Below are positions 1 to 7,542 of a stretch of DNA of 64,000 bases, one piece after another (the first letter of the stretch is position 1; the number at the start of each line of letters is the position of its first letter). The stretch covers positions 1 to 64,000 of the forward strand of contig NZ_LZZW01000030.1 of the NCBI RefSeq assembly GCF_014170375.1. The letters are read 5' to 3'. A program made the position numbers and the translations under genes. The notes under the pieces were generated by a model. That model worked only from the letters and a program-made list of their open reading frames with translations. It was not told the DNA's origin and ran no database searches. This DNA comes from Variovorax sp. UMC13. GTDB lineage: Bacteria > Pseudomonadota > Gammaproteobacteria > Burkholderiales > Burkholderiaceae_C.

Positions 1-179
1 GAGCCGATGTAGTCGATGTAGCGCTTCCCGTTGGCGTCCCAGAAGTAGGCGCCCTGCGCGCGCTGGATGAAGCGCGGCGTGCCGCCCACGGCCTTGAAGG
101 CGCGCACCGGCGAGTTCACGCCGCCGGGGATCACGGCGCTGGCGCGTTGGAAGAGGGTCTGGTTGTTGTCAGTGGTCAT
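1..179 (-). pseudogene. Mirrored 5' fragment of hemL
   Basis: Reading leftward from the ATG at 179-177, this encodes the same first 59 residues as the hemL gene at 297 and runs off the window. It is identical base for base to the right arm, with no divergence. It may be the end of a second gene copy beyond the window, but an artefactual fold-back is more likely. Confidence 0.6.
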
Positions 180-208
180 GTCTTGCGTAAGGTTCGATGG
201 CGGCCCAT

Positions 209-263
209 TGCCCTCGAGGGGGCGATACCAGCGGCCCGGCAAAGCCGGTTCCGCGGTATCCCT
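209..263 (+). repeat. Three-hairpin intergenic repeat, copy A (partial)
   Basis: Shows the CCCTCGAGGG palindrome followed by the long hairpin GATACC...GGTATC with inner GCCCGGC/GCCGG. It matches the copies at 3741-3838, 23370-23451 and 25992-26083, but the first hairpin is replaced by the inverted-repeat arm. It ends 33 bases before the hemL ATG, in the same orientation as hemL. Confidence 0.75.
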
Positions 264-296
264 GGCAATGGGCCGCCATCGAACCTTACGCAAGAC

Positions 297-1586
297 ATGA
301 CCACTGACAACAACCAGACCCTCTTCCAACGCGCCAGCGCCGTGATCCCCGGCGGCGTGAACTCGCCGGTGCGCGCCTTCAAGGCCGTGGGCGGCACGCC
401 GCGCTTCATCCAGCGCGCGCAGGGCGCCTACTTCTGGGACGCCAACGGGAAGCGCTACATCGACTACATCGGCTCCTGGGGCCCGATGATCCTGGGCCAC
501 GGCCACCCGGCGGTGGTCGATGCGGTGCAGAAGGCGGTGCTCGAAGGCTTCTCCTACGGCGCGCCGACCGAGCGCGAGATCGAACTGGCCGAAGCCATCC
601 TGGCGCTGGTGCCGTCGATGGAGATGGTGCGGCTCGTGAGCTCGGGCACCGAGGCCGCGATGAGCGCGCTGCGCCTGGCGCGCGGCGCCACCGGCCGCAA
701 GCACATCATCAAGTTCGAGGGCTGCTACCACGGCCATGCCGACGCGCTGCTGGTCAAGGCCGGCTCGGGCCTGGCCACCTTCGGCCATCCGACCTCGGGC
801 GGCGTCCCGCCCGAAGCGGTGCAGCACACGATCGTGCTCGAGTACAACAACATCGCCCAGCTCGAGGAAGCCTTCGCGCTGCACGGCAAGGACATGGCCT
901 GCCTGATGATCGAGGCCATCGCGGGCAACATGAACTTCGTGCGCGCCACGCCCGAATTCGCCCGCCGCTGCCGCGAGCTCTGCACGCAGCACGGCGCGCT
1001 GCTGGTGTTCGACGAAGTGATGACCGGCTTCCGCGTGGGACTGCACGGCGCGCAGGGCGTGCTGGGCATCACGCCCGACCTCACGGTGCTGGGCAAGGTG
1101 ATCGGCGGCGGCATGCCGCTGGCGGCCTTCGGCGGGCCGCGCGCCATCATGGAACAACTCGCGCCGCTGGGCCCGGTCTACCAGGCCGGCACGCTCTCGG
1201 GCAACCCGGTGGCCACGGCCTGCGGCCTGGCGACGCTCAAGGAGATCGCCAAGCCCGGCTTCTACGAGGCGCTGTCGGCCAAGACGCGCACGCTGGTCGC
1301 GGGCCTGAAAGCCGCGGCGGATGCCGAAGGCGTGCCCTTCAACGTCGACAGCGAGGGCGGCATGTTCGGCTTCTTCCTGATGAAGGACAAGCCACAGAAT
1401 TACGGCACCGTGATGACCACCGACAACGCGAAATTCAACGCGCTGTTTCACGGATTGCTCGATCGCGGCGTGTACATTGCACCCGCGCTCTACGAGGCCG
1501 GCTTCGTGAGCGCTGCCCACAGCGACGAGGACATCGCTGCCACCATCGACGCCGCACGTCAGATCTTCCACGCATCCCAGCCATGA
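297..1586 (+). CDS. hemL: Glutamate-1-semialdehyde 2,1-aminomutase
   Basis: PLP enzyme of the C5 haem pathway; converts glutamate-1-semialdehyde to 5-aminolevulinate in the cytoplasm. The 429-residue product has the usual family length. SSGTEA near residue 125 binds the cofactor phosphate, FDE (Asp239) contacts the pyridine nitrogen, and Lys267 in GKVIGGG is the Schiff-base lysine. Start chosen at 297 because the MTTDNNQTLFQRA terminus is typical; the open frame continues 50 codons upstream but only through the repeat. Overlaps the next gene by ATGA. Fold type I aminotransferase; assignment is secure. Confidence 0.97.
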   Translation: MTTDNNQTLFQRASAVIPGGVNSPVRAFKAVGGTPRFIQRAQGAYFWDANGKRYIDYIGSWGPMILGHGHPAVVDAVQKAVLEGFSYGAPTEREIELAEAILALVPSMEMVRLVSSGTEAAMSALRLARGATGRKHIIKFEGCYHGHADALLVKAGSGLATFGHPTSGGVPPEAVQHTIVLEYNNIAQLEEAFALHGKDMACLMIEAIAGNMNFVRATPEFARRCRELCTQHGALLVFDEVMTGFRVGLHGAQGVLGITPDLTVLGKVIGGGMPLAAFGGPRAIMEQLAPLGPVYQAGTLSGNPVATACGLATLKEIAKPGFYEALSAKTRTLVAGLKAAADAEGVPFNVDSEGGMFGFFLMKDKPQNYGTVMTTDNAKFNALFHGLLDRGVYIAPALYEAGFVSAAHSDEDIAATIDAARQIFHASQP

Positions 1587-2053
1587 ATTCCCTGCGCGCC
1601 CTGCCGCTCCTGAGTGCCCTCCTGCTGCCCGGCCTGGCGCTGGCGCAGTCCTTCGACCCGAAGGAAATCTGGATCAACCCCGGCTTCTACTCGGCGCACT
1701 TCGACAGCAACAAGGGCCTCGAGAACTCAAACTACGGGCTGGGCTTCGAGTACCCGCTGAGCGACGTCTACCGGCTCACGGCCGGCACCTTCCACAACAG
1801 CGACCGCCGGCAGTCGAACTACCTGGGCCTGTACGTGCTGCCCTTCGAGGTCTATGGCGTGCGGCTGGGTGCCGTGGTCGGCGGTTTCGACGGCTACCCC
1901 AACTACCGCAACGGCAACTGGTTCCCGGCCCTGATCCCCACCGCGGCGATCGAGGGCAAGAACTGGGGGCTCAACATCGCCTACGTGCCGACGATCAAGA
2001 ACCGGCTGTACGGCGCGCTGACCTTCCAGCTCAAGTACCGCTTCAAGGACTGA
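1583..2053 (+). CDS. Small outer-membrane beta-barrel protein
   Basis: Encodes 156 residues with a clear signal peptide ending in ALAQ (about residue 22). The mature part alternates aromatic and polar residues (GFYSAHF, YGLGFEYPL, YLGLYVLPF, LTFQLKYRF) and ends in a beta-strand like an outer-membrane barrel of about eight strands. Loosely reminiscent of PagP-like small barrels, but no catalytic residues can be assigned. ATGA overlap with hemL suggests translational coupling, although a link to haem synthesis is not evident. Function unknown. Confidence 0.75.
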   Translation: MNSLRALPLLSALLLPGLALAQSFDPKEIWINPGFYSAHFDSNKGLENSNYGLGFEYPLSDVYRLTAGTFHNSDRRQSNYLGLYVLPFEVYGVRLGAVVGGFDGYPNYRNGNWFPALIPTAAIEGKNWGLNIAYVPTIKNRLYGALTFQLKYRFKD

Positions 2054-2065
2054 GCCTGCACCGGC

Positions 2066-2091
2066 CGCTTGCGCGCCGAGGCGCGCAAGCG
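2066..2091. terminator. Bidirectional hairpin terminator
   Basis: An 11-bp perfect stem CGCTTGCGCGC/GCGCGCAAGCG with a CGAG loop sits between the convergent barrel gene and purH (purH stop 2 bases away). No long T-tract, so termination efficiency is uncertain. Confidence 0.6.
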
Positions 2092-2092
2092 T

Positions 2093-3700
2093 TCAGTGCC
2101 GGAAGTGGCGCACGCCGGAGAGCACCATCACCACGCCGCGCTCGTCCGCGGCATCGATGACTTCCTGGTCGCGCATCGAGCCACCCGGCTGGATCACGCA
2201 GCTCGCGCCCGCATCCACCACCACGTCGAGGCCGTCGCGGAAGGGGAAGAAGGCGTCGCTGGCCACGGCGGTGTTTTTCAGCGACAGGCCCGCGTGCTCG
2301 GCCTTGATGCTCGCGATGCGCGCCGAGTCGAGGCGGCTCATCTGGCCCGCGCCCACGCCCATGGTCATCCCGTCGGCACAGAACACGATGGCGTTGCTCT
2401 TCACGTACTTCGCGACCTTCCAGGCGAACAGCAGGTCTTCGAGCTGCTGGGGCGTGGGTTGCTTCTTGCTGACCACCTTGAGCTCGCTGGCCGCGAGCTC
2501 GTGGTTGTCGGCGGTCTGGATCAACAGGCCCGAGCCGACGCGCTTGACGTCCATCGCGTTGCGGCCGTTGTCCCAGTCGCTGGTGCCGCCCTGGGGCAGC
2601 GCGATTTCCAGCACGCGCACGTTGAGCTTGGCCTTGGTGGCCTGGAACACTTCCAGCGCCTCGGGCGTGTAGCCCGGCGCCATCAGCACTTCGACGAACT
2701 GCTTGGCGATGGCCTGGGCGGTCTCTGCGTCGACCGGACGGTTGAAGGCGATGATGCCGCCGAAGGCCGAGGTCGGGTCGGTCTTGAAGGCCTTCGAATA
2801 GGCTTCCGCCGCATCCTTGCCGATGGCCACACCGCAGGGGTTGGCGTGCTTGACGATCACGCAGGCCGGCACGTCGAAGCTCTTGACGCATTCCCAGGCC
2901 GCATCGGCATCGGCGATGTTGTTGTAGCTGAGTTCCTTGCCCTGCAGCTGCTTTGCAGACACCAGCGAACCGGGCGCCGGATGCAGGTCGCGGTAGAAGG
3001 CGGCCTGCTGGTGCGGGTTCTCGCCGTAGCGCAGGTCCTGCACCTTGACGAAGCGGCCGTTGCTCTGCGCCGGGAACAGCGAGCGCGTCGGAGCGGGCTG
3101 GCCGATGCTGGCGTCGAAGTCGATGGCCGAGAGGTAGTCGCTGATCGCGCCGTCGTAGTCGGCGATGCGGTTGAAGGCGGCCACCGAGAAGGCGAACTTG
3201 GTCTTGTCGCTGAGCTGGCCGTCGGCCTTCAGTTCGGCCAGCGCCACCGCGTACTGCGAGGCGTCGGTGAGCACGCCCACGTCCTTCCAGTTCTTGGCCG
3301 CGCTGCGCACCATGGCCGGGCCGCCGATGTCGATGTTCTCGATCGCGTCTTCCAGCGTGCAGCCGGCCTTGGCCACGGTGGCTTCGAAGGGGTAGAGGTT
3401 GACGATCAGCAGGTCGATGGTGTCGATGCCGTGGGCCTGGATCGCCGCCACGTGTTCGGGCAGGTCGCGGCGCGCCAGCAGGCCGCCGTGGATCTTCGGA
3501 TGCAGCGTCTTCACGCGGCCGTCGAGCATCTCGGGGAAGCCGGTGTGCTCGGCCACTTCGGTCACCGGCAGGCCGGCGTCGGCCAGCAGCTTGGCGGTGC
3601 CGCCGGTGGACAGCAGCTTCGTGCCCAGCGCATGCAGCGCCTGGGCGAATTCGAGGATGCCGGTCTTGTCGGAGACGGAAATCAGTGCGGTCAGTGCCAT
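2093..3700 (-). CDS. purH: Bifunctional AICAR formyltransferase / IMP cyclohydrolase
   Basis: Catalyses the last two steps of de novo IMP synthesis: formylation of AICAR with 10-formyl-THF, then ring closure. The 535-residue protein begins MALTALISVSDKTGI, the N-terminal MGS-like cyclohydrolase domain (TGGTAKLL, LDGRVKTLHPKIHGG). The C-terminal transformylase domain carries the KHANPCG motif. Start taken at 3700 rather than the upstream extension, which reads through an intergenic repeat. Lies downstream of dusB-fis on the same strand, an order common in betaproteobacteria. Confidence 0.97.
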   Translation of the reverse strand: MALTALISVSDKTGILEFAQALHALGTKLLSTGGTAKLLADAGLPVTEVAEHTGFPEMLDGRVKTLHPKIHGGLLARRDLPEHVAAIQAHGIDTIDLLIVNLYPFEATVAKAGCTLEDAIENIDIGGPAMVRSAAKNWKDVGVLTDASQYAVALAELKADGQLSDKTKFAFSVAAFNRIADYDGAISDYLSAIDFDASIGQPAPTRSLFPAQSNGRFVKVQDLRYGENPHQQAAFYRDLHPAPGSLVSAKQLQGKELSYNNIADADAAWECVKSFDVPACVIVKHANPCGVAIGKDAAEAYSKAFKTDPTSAFGGIIAFNRPVDAETAQAIAKQFVEVLMAPGYTPEALEVFQATKAKLNVRVLEIALPQGGTSDWDNGRNAMDVKRVGSGLLIQTADNHELAASELKVVSKKQPTPQQLEDLLFAWKVAKYVKSNAIVFCADGMTMGVGAGQMSRLDSARIASIKAEHAGLSLKNTAVASDAFFPFRDGLDVVVDAGASCVIQPGGSMRDQEVIDAADERGVVMVLSGVRHFRH

Positions 3701-3740
3701 AGGGTTCTCAACAAAAGCAAAAGGGGCGGTGTTCTTTTTC

Positions 3741-3838
3741 GGGGACCACCGCGGAACCGGCTTGGCCGGGCCGCCGGTGGTGCCCCCTCGAGGGGGAGGT
3801 CGTCGCGACACGCAGTGCGCGGCGACTTCGGGGGTGGG
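3741..3838 (-). repeat. Three-hairpin intergenic repeat, copy B
   Basis: On the minus strand it begins CCCACCCCCGA one base after the fis stop, then a variable hairpin, the CCCCCTCGAGGGGG palindrome, and the long hairpin ACCACC...GGTGGT around GGCCCGGCC/AAGCCGG. It ends 40 bases before the purH ATG. The outer stem pairs differ from those of copies A, C and D yet stay complementary. Confidence 0.85.
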
Positions 3839-3839
3839 C

Positions 3840-4076
3840 CTACTTGATCAGTTTGTGCTCGACCAGCTTCTTGCGCAGCGTGTTGCGGTTGAGTCCCAGC
3901 CACTGGGCGGCCTTGGACTGGTTGCCCTCCGCGCGGGTCATCACCACGTCGAGCAGCGGTTTCTCCACCACCCGCACCAGCATGTCGTACATGCCGTCAG
4001 GCTCGATGCCCCGCAGGTCGCGGAAATAGCTGTCGAGGCTGTTCCTCACGCATTCGTCGATGTTCTTCTTGCTCAT
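3840..4076 (-). CDS. fis: Fis-family nucleoid-associated DNA-binding protein
   Basis: Encodes 78 residues. The N-terminal part (IDECVRNSLDSYFRDL) matches the Fis dimerisation helices and the C-terminal third (GNQSKAAQWLGLNRNTLRKKL) is the Fis helix-turn-helix with the recognition helix. It is shorter than enterobacterial Fis (98 residues), as usual in betaproteobacteria. Starts 20 bases after the dusB stop, so the two genes are almost certainly co-transcribed. Expected to act as a global regulator and DNA-bending protein. Confidence 0.95.
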   Translation of the reverse strand: MSKKNIDECVRNSLDSYFRDLRGIEPDGMYDMLVRVVEKPLLDVVMTRAEGNQSKAAQWLGLNRNTLRKKLVEHKLIK

Positions 4077-4096
4077 GGTCTTCTTCTCTTGTGTTC

Positions 4097-5164
4097 TCAA
4101 TGCGCGGCCGTGGCCGCGCCCTCGTCCTGGGCACCCTCTTCGTCCTCCGCCTCGACAGCGTCCCGGTGCACGGGAATGCGTTCCATCCCCTGGGCCAACT
4201 GCTCGAAATAGTCGGACACCGCGCGCAGTTGCTGCGCGCAGTCCTCGATGCCGTTCATGCGGCCGCGGAATGCCTCGCCGCCGGGCAGCGCGCGCACGTA
4301 CCAGCCGATGTGCTTGCGTGCCGTGCGCACGCCGCTGTATTCGCCGTAGAGCCCGTAGTGCTCCTGCAGGTGATCGAGCAGCAGCCGGCGCACCTCGGCC
4401 ACCAGCGGCGGTGCAAGGTGCGTGCCCGTCGCGAGGAAATGCGCGATCTCGCGGAAGATCCAGGGCCGGCCCTGCGCCGCGCGGCCGATCATCACCGCGT
4501 CGGCGCCGGTCGCGGCCAGCACCTCGCGCGCCTTCTCGGGGCTGGTGACGTCGCCGTTGGCCACCACCGGCACCCGCACCGCGGCCTTGACGGCGGCGAT
4601 GGTGTCGTATTCGGCCGATCCCTTGTAGCCCTGCTCGCGCGTGCGGCCGTGCACGGTCAGCATCTGCACACCGGCGGATTCGAAATCGCGCGCCAGCTTG
4701 ACGGCGTTGCGGTGGTCGGCGCTCCAGCCGGTGCGCATCTTGAGCGTCACCGGCACGCCGTGCGGCGCGGCCGCGTCGACGACCGCGCGCGCGATCTCCA
4801 GCGCCAGCGGTTCGTCGCGCATCAGCGCCGAACCGGCCCACTTGTTGCAGACCTTCTTGGCCGGGCAACCCATGTTGATGTCGATGATCTGCGCGCCGCG
4901 GTCGATGTTGTACTGCGCCGCCTCGGCCATCATGGCCGCGTCGGTGCCCGCGATCTGCACCGCGATGGGGCCCGGCTCGCCCGCATGGTCGGCGCGGCGC
5001 GAGGTCTTGAGCGTGTTCCACAGCTCCTTGCGTGAGGTCACCATCTCGCTCACCGCATAGCCCGCCCCCAACGAACGGCAGAGCATGCGGAACGGCCGGT
5101 CGGTCACGCCGGCCATGGGCGCGACGAACAGCCGGTTTTCCAGCGCGATAGGGCCGATCTGCAT
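4097..5164 (-). CDS. dusB: tRNA-dihydrouridine synthase B
   Basis: FMN enzyme that reduces uridines in the tRNA D-loop. The 355-residue product has PMAGVTDRPFR (FMN site), NMGCPAKKVCNKWAGSAL with the catalytic cysteine, and NGDVTSPEKA in the TIM barrel, followed by the C-terminal helical domain (GEYSGVRTARKHIGWYV). An unusual acidic, alanine-rich tail of about 20 residues ends the protein. Start at 5164 (MQIGPIAL); a longer open frame upstream lacks family similarity. A TACAAT box on the minus strand at 5221-5216 is a candidate -10. Leads the dusB-fis pair. Confidence 0.95.
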   Translation of the reverse strand: MQIGPIALENRLFVAPMAGVTDRPFRMLCRSLGAGYAVSEMVTSRKELWNTLKTSRRADHAGEPGPIAVQIAGTDAAMMAEAAQYNIDRGAQIIDINMGCPAKKVCNKWAGSALMRDEPLALEIARAVVDAAAPHGVPVTLKMRTGWSADHRNAVKLARDFESAGVQMLTVHGRTREQGYKGSAEYDTIAAVKAAVRVPVVANGDVTSPEKAREVLAATGADAVMIGRAAQGRPWIFREIAHFLATGTHLAPPLVAEVRRLLLDHLQEHYGLYGEYSGVRTARKHIGWYVRALPGGEAFRGRMNGIEDCAQQLRAVSDYFEQLAQGMERIPVHRDAVEAEDEEGAQDEGAATAAH

Positions 5165-5298
5165 GGTGGTCAAGGAGGGGGGAGCGAGCGCGGGGCTGCT
5201 GAAAAATGAGGCACGATTGTAGCCAAGCGTCATTTCAGGGGCTGAAACGTTTGAACTAAGGCTTCCCCTCTTGCGCGGGCCGCGCGGCGCCCCCTCCC

Positions 5299-5328
5299 AC
5301 GTGACGCGGCCGATCGCCTTCCTATACT
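5299..5328 (+). promoter_or_regulatory. Candidate sigma-70 promoter of the YqaA gene
   Basis: GTGACG (4 of 6 matches to -35), 18-base spacer, TATACT (5 of 6 matches to -10). The predicted transcription start is within a few bases of the ATG at 5337, implying a leaderless or near-leaderless mRNA. Confidence 0.4.
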
Positions 5329-5336
5329 GCGATGCA

Positions 5337-5810
5337 ATGGAAGCCTGGCTCGACTCTCTCCTGACCCTCCTGGCGCTGCCCCAATACGGGTTGTCGACGC
5401 TTTTCTTCGCCGCCTTCGTCTCCGCCACGCTGATTCCCGTGGGCTCCGAGCCGATCCTGTTCGGCCTGCTGCGCCTCAACCCCGACATGTTCTGGTCGGC
5501 CATCGCGGTGGCGACGGTGGGCAACACGCTGGGCGGCGCGGTCGACTGGTGGATGGGCTACGGCGCCCACCAGGTGGCCGACAAGTACTCGAACTCCAAG
5601 CACCATGTGCGGGTGCTGGCCTGGCTCGAGCGATTGGGGCCCAAGGCCTGCCTGCTCAGCTGGCTGCCGCTGGTAGGCGACCCGCTGTGCGCGGTGGCCG
5701 GCTGGCTCAAGCTGCCTTTCTGGCCCTGCGTGTTCTACATGGCCATCGGCAAGTTCGCGCGCTACGTGACGATGACCGTGGCGCTGCTCTACATCTGGCC
5801 CACGCACTGA
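5337..5810 (+). CDS. YqaA-family inner-membrane protein (DedA/SNARE-associated fold)
   Basis: Encodes 157 residues with hydrophobic segments at about 15-35, 45-65 and 100-150 and the family-like stretches GSEPILFGLL, GNTLGGAVDWWMGYG and WLPLVGDPLCAVAGWLKLPFWPC. Small YqaA proteins belong to the wider DedA superfamily of membrane proteins linked to lipid flipping and envelope integrity; the role of this subgroup is unknown. The ATG at 5337 follows a TATACT box closely; an in-frame ATG at 5271 would add 22 atypical residues. Divergent from dusB. Confidence 0.8.
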   Translation: MEAWLDSLLTLLALPQYGLSTLFFAAFVSATLIPVGSEPILFGLLRLNPDMFWSAIAVATVGNTLGGAVDWWMGYGAHQVADKYSNSKHHVRVLAWLERLGPKACLLSWLPLVGDPLCAVAGWLKLPFWPCVFYMAIGKFARYVTMTVALLYIWPTH

Positions 5811-5831
5811 AAAGCGCGGCGCCGTCCTCCT

Positions 5832-6506
5832 TCAGGACAACAGGCCGTAGGGGCCACCGCGTTCCAGCGCGCGCCGGTAGGCCGGCCGCGCATGGATGCG
5901 TTCGAGCCAGGCCATCAACCGCGGCCGGCTGGCGTCGAGCCCGCCGCGGGCCCGGGCCGCTTCGAGCGGGAAGCTCATCTGGATGTCGGCGCCGGTGAAC
6001 TCGGGCCCGGCGAACCACGCGCCCTGGCCGAGCTCGCCTTCCATGAAGTCCAGGTGCGTCTTGAGATTGGGCGCCACGAAGCCGGCCTTGGCCTTGCCCG
6101 CGATCATCCGGGCCACGGGCTTCACGAAGAAGGGCATCTTGCTGCTCTCGATGCGGTCGAAGATCAGCTTGAGCAGCAGCGGCGGCATGGCCGAGCCCTC
6201 GGCGTAGTGCAGCCAGTAGCGGTAGCGCAGCGCCTCCGCGCTGCCCGCCGCGGGCGCGAGCCGGCCCTGGCCGTGGCGCTCGATCAGCGTCTCGATGATC
6301 GCGCCCGACTCGGCCAGCACCAGCCCCTCGTCGGTCGTCACCACCGGCGACTTGCCCAGGGGATGGACCTTGCGCAGTTCCGGTGGCGCCAGCATCGTCT
6401 TGGGATCGCGCTCGTAACGCACGATGTCGTAGGGCAGCCCGAGCTCTTCGAGCAGCCAGAGCACGCGCTGCGAGCGCGAGTTGTTGAGGTGGTGGACGGT
6501 GATCAT
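5832..6506 (-). CDS. Glutathione S-transferase family protein
   Basis: Encodes 224 residues starting MITVHHLNNSRSQRVLWLLEELGLPY, the thioredoxin-like N-terminal domain; the Ser in NSRSQRV is the likely thiol-activating residue, and LGKSPVV (cis-Pro) plus ESGAI form the glutathione site. The all-alpha C-terminal domain includes FTGADIQMSFPL, matching the FTxAD capping motif. Substrate cannot be told. Faces the YqaA gene tail to tail with 21 bases between the stops. Start at 6506 is preferred to an ATG five codons upstream. Confidence 0.92.
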   Translation of the reverse strand: MITVHHLNNSRSQRVLWLLEELGLPYDIVRYERDPKTMLAPPELRKVHPLGKSPVVTTDEGLVLAESGAIIETLIERHGQGRLAPAAGSAEALRYRYWLHYAEGSAMPPLLLKLIFDRIESSKMPFFVKPVARMIAGKAKAGFVAPNLKTHLDFMEGELGQGAWFAGPEFTGADIQMSFPLEAARARGGLDASRPRLMAWLERIHARPAYRRALERGGPYGLLS

Positions 6507-6595
6507 GGGTGCAGCTTGCACGCCAGGCGCCGGAAGAGGCCTGCAGCGGTTCCGGTTTCTAACCGATCCGGCCGCCTCGCGCCCGCGCCATGCGA

Positions 6596-7453
6596 TCAGC
6601 GGCCCTTGCCGAAGCGCGCGCCACCGAAGGCATCGCGCTCGGAGGCGAGGCTGGCGAAATAGGGTGCGAGCCGCCGTTCCATCTGCGCCACCACCTCCTG
6701 CAGTTGGCGCGCGATCTCGGGCGCGCGTGCATGCGGGATGCGGTGGTTCGGCCCCACCACGGTGATCGAGCCGAAGGGGCGCCCCGCCGCGGTCAGCGCC
6801 ACAGCGATCGCCGAATCGCCCAGCGCGACGCGGTTGCGCAGGAAGGCGTAGCCGCAGCGCGCCGCTTCCTCGATGGCGGTGACGAAATCCTCCTGGCCCA
6901 CCTTGTAGGGGCCGCGCAGCCTCGGCAGGGACAGCGAGACGATGTGGTCGCGCTCCTCGCGCGGCAGGCGCGCCAGCATGGCCACGCTGCCGGAGCCGGC
7001 CCCCAGCGGCCAGCGCGTGCCCATCACCAGCAGCACGCGCGCGCCGGCCGTGGGGCTGTTGCAGCAGTCGATGCAGACCGCCTCGTCGCCGCTGCGGATG
7101 GTCAGGTAGACGGTTTCGCCCGTGCTCTCGGCCAGCTGCAGCAGGTAGGGCCGGCAGTGGGGGCGGATCTCGAAATGCGGTGCCGCCGCCAGCCCCAGCT
7201 CGAACAGCATGGGCCCAAGGATGTAGCGGCGCGAGGTTTCGACCTTGCGGGCCAGCCCTTCGTCGATCAGCTGGCCCAGCAGCCGGTGCACCGTGGGATG
7301 CGGCAGGCCCACGTAGGTGGAGAGTTCCGACAGGCCCAGCCCATGGCCTCCCGCGACGGCCAGCATGCGCAGCAGGTGCGCGGCGCGACCGATCGTGCTG
7401 TCGTTGCTGGACCCGGCGCGCGGCTTGAGGGTCCCTGGACTGGGCGCTTCCAT
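6596..7453 (-). CDS. IclR-family transcriptional regulator
   Basis: From the ATG at 7453 the product is 285 residues; an upstream in-frame ATG at 7528 would give 310. Winged-helix domain around residues 20-85 (AAHLLRMLAVAGGHGLGLSELSTYVGLPHPTVHRLLGQLIDEGLA) and C-terminal IclR effector domain (GETVYLTIRSGDEAVCIDC, GPNHRIPHARAPEIARQLQ). It heads the same strand as the neighbouring flavoprotein gene (7543-9240), so it may be the last gene of that transcript and regulate the cluster extending to 13.9 kb. Ligand unknown. Confidence 0.92.
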   Translation of the reverse strand: MEAPSPGTLKPRAGSSNDSTIGRAAHLLRMLAVAGGHGLGLSELSTYVGLPHPTVHRLLGQLIDEGLARKVETSRRYILGPMLFELGLAAAPHFEIRPHCRPYLLQLAESTGETVYLTIRSGDEAVCIDCCNSPTAGARVLLVMGTRWPLGAGSGSVAMLARLPREERDHIVSLSLPRLRGPYKVGQEDFVTAIEEAARCGYAFLRNRVALGDSAIAVALTAAGRPFGSITVVGPNHRIPHARAPEIARQLQEVVAQMERRLAPYFASLASERDAFGGARFGKGR

Positions 7454-7542
7454 GGCGGCGAGTCTAGCCCGCTCCACCGGTGTGAGCGGCGGGATCGCAG
7501 CCGCTGCGTCCTCCGTGCACGATGCCATGCGCCGCGCCCCGC

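Larger units (their letters stand above)
1..475. repeat. Long perfect inverted repeat (fold-back) over the hemL 5' region
   Basis: Bases 1-212 are the exact reverse complement of 264-475, so the hemL start region and about 59 codons appear twice, head to head, around a 51-base centre (213-263). The centre holds an intergenic three-hairpin repeat, and the arms join inside its CCCTCGAGGG palindrome. Position 1 is the window edge, so the left arm may continue further. Either a contig-end assembly or library fold-back, or a true inverted duplication formed at a hairpin; the sequence alone cannot decide. Confidence 0.9.

Noticed and set aside
3741..3838. Repeat copy B as an intrinsic terminator of fis
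   Set aside because: Strong hairpins but followed by an A-run rather than T on the transcribed strand.
2069..3847. Very long open frame antisense to purH
   Set aside because: High third-position G+C removes stops on the opposite strand; product is His/Val/Gly-rich with no family resemblance. The same applies to 23931-26036, 60663-62465 and 62092-63867.
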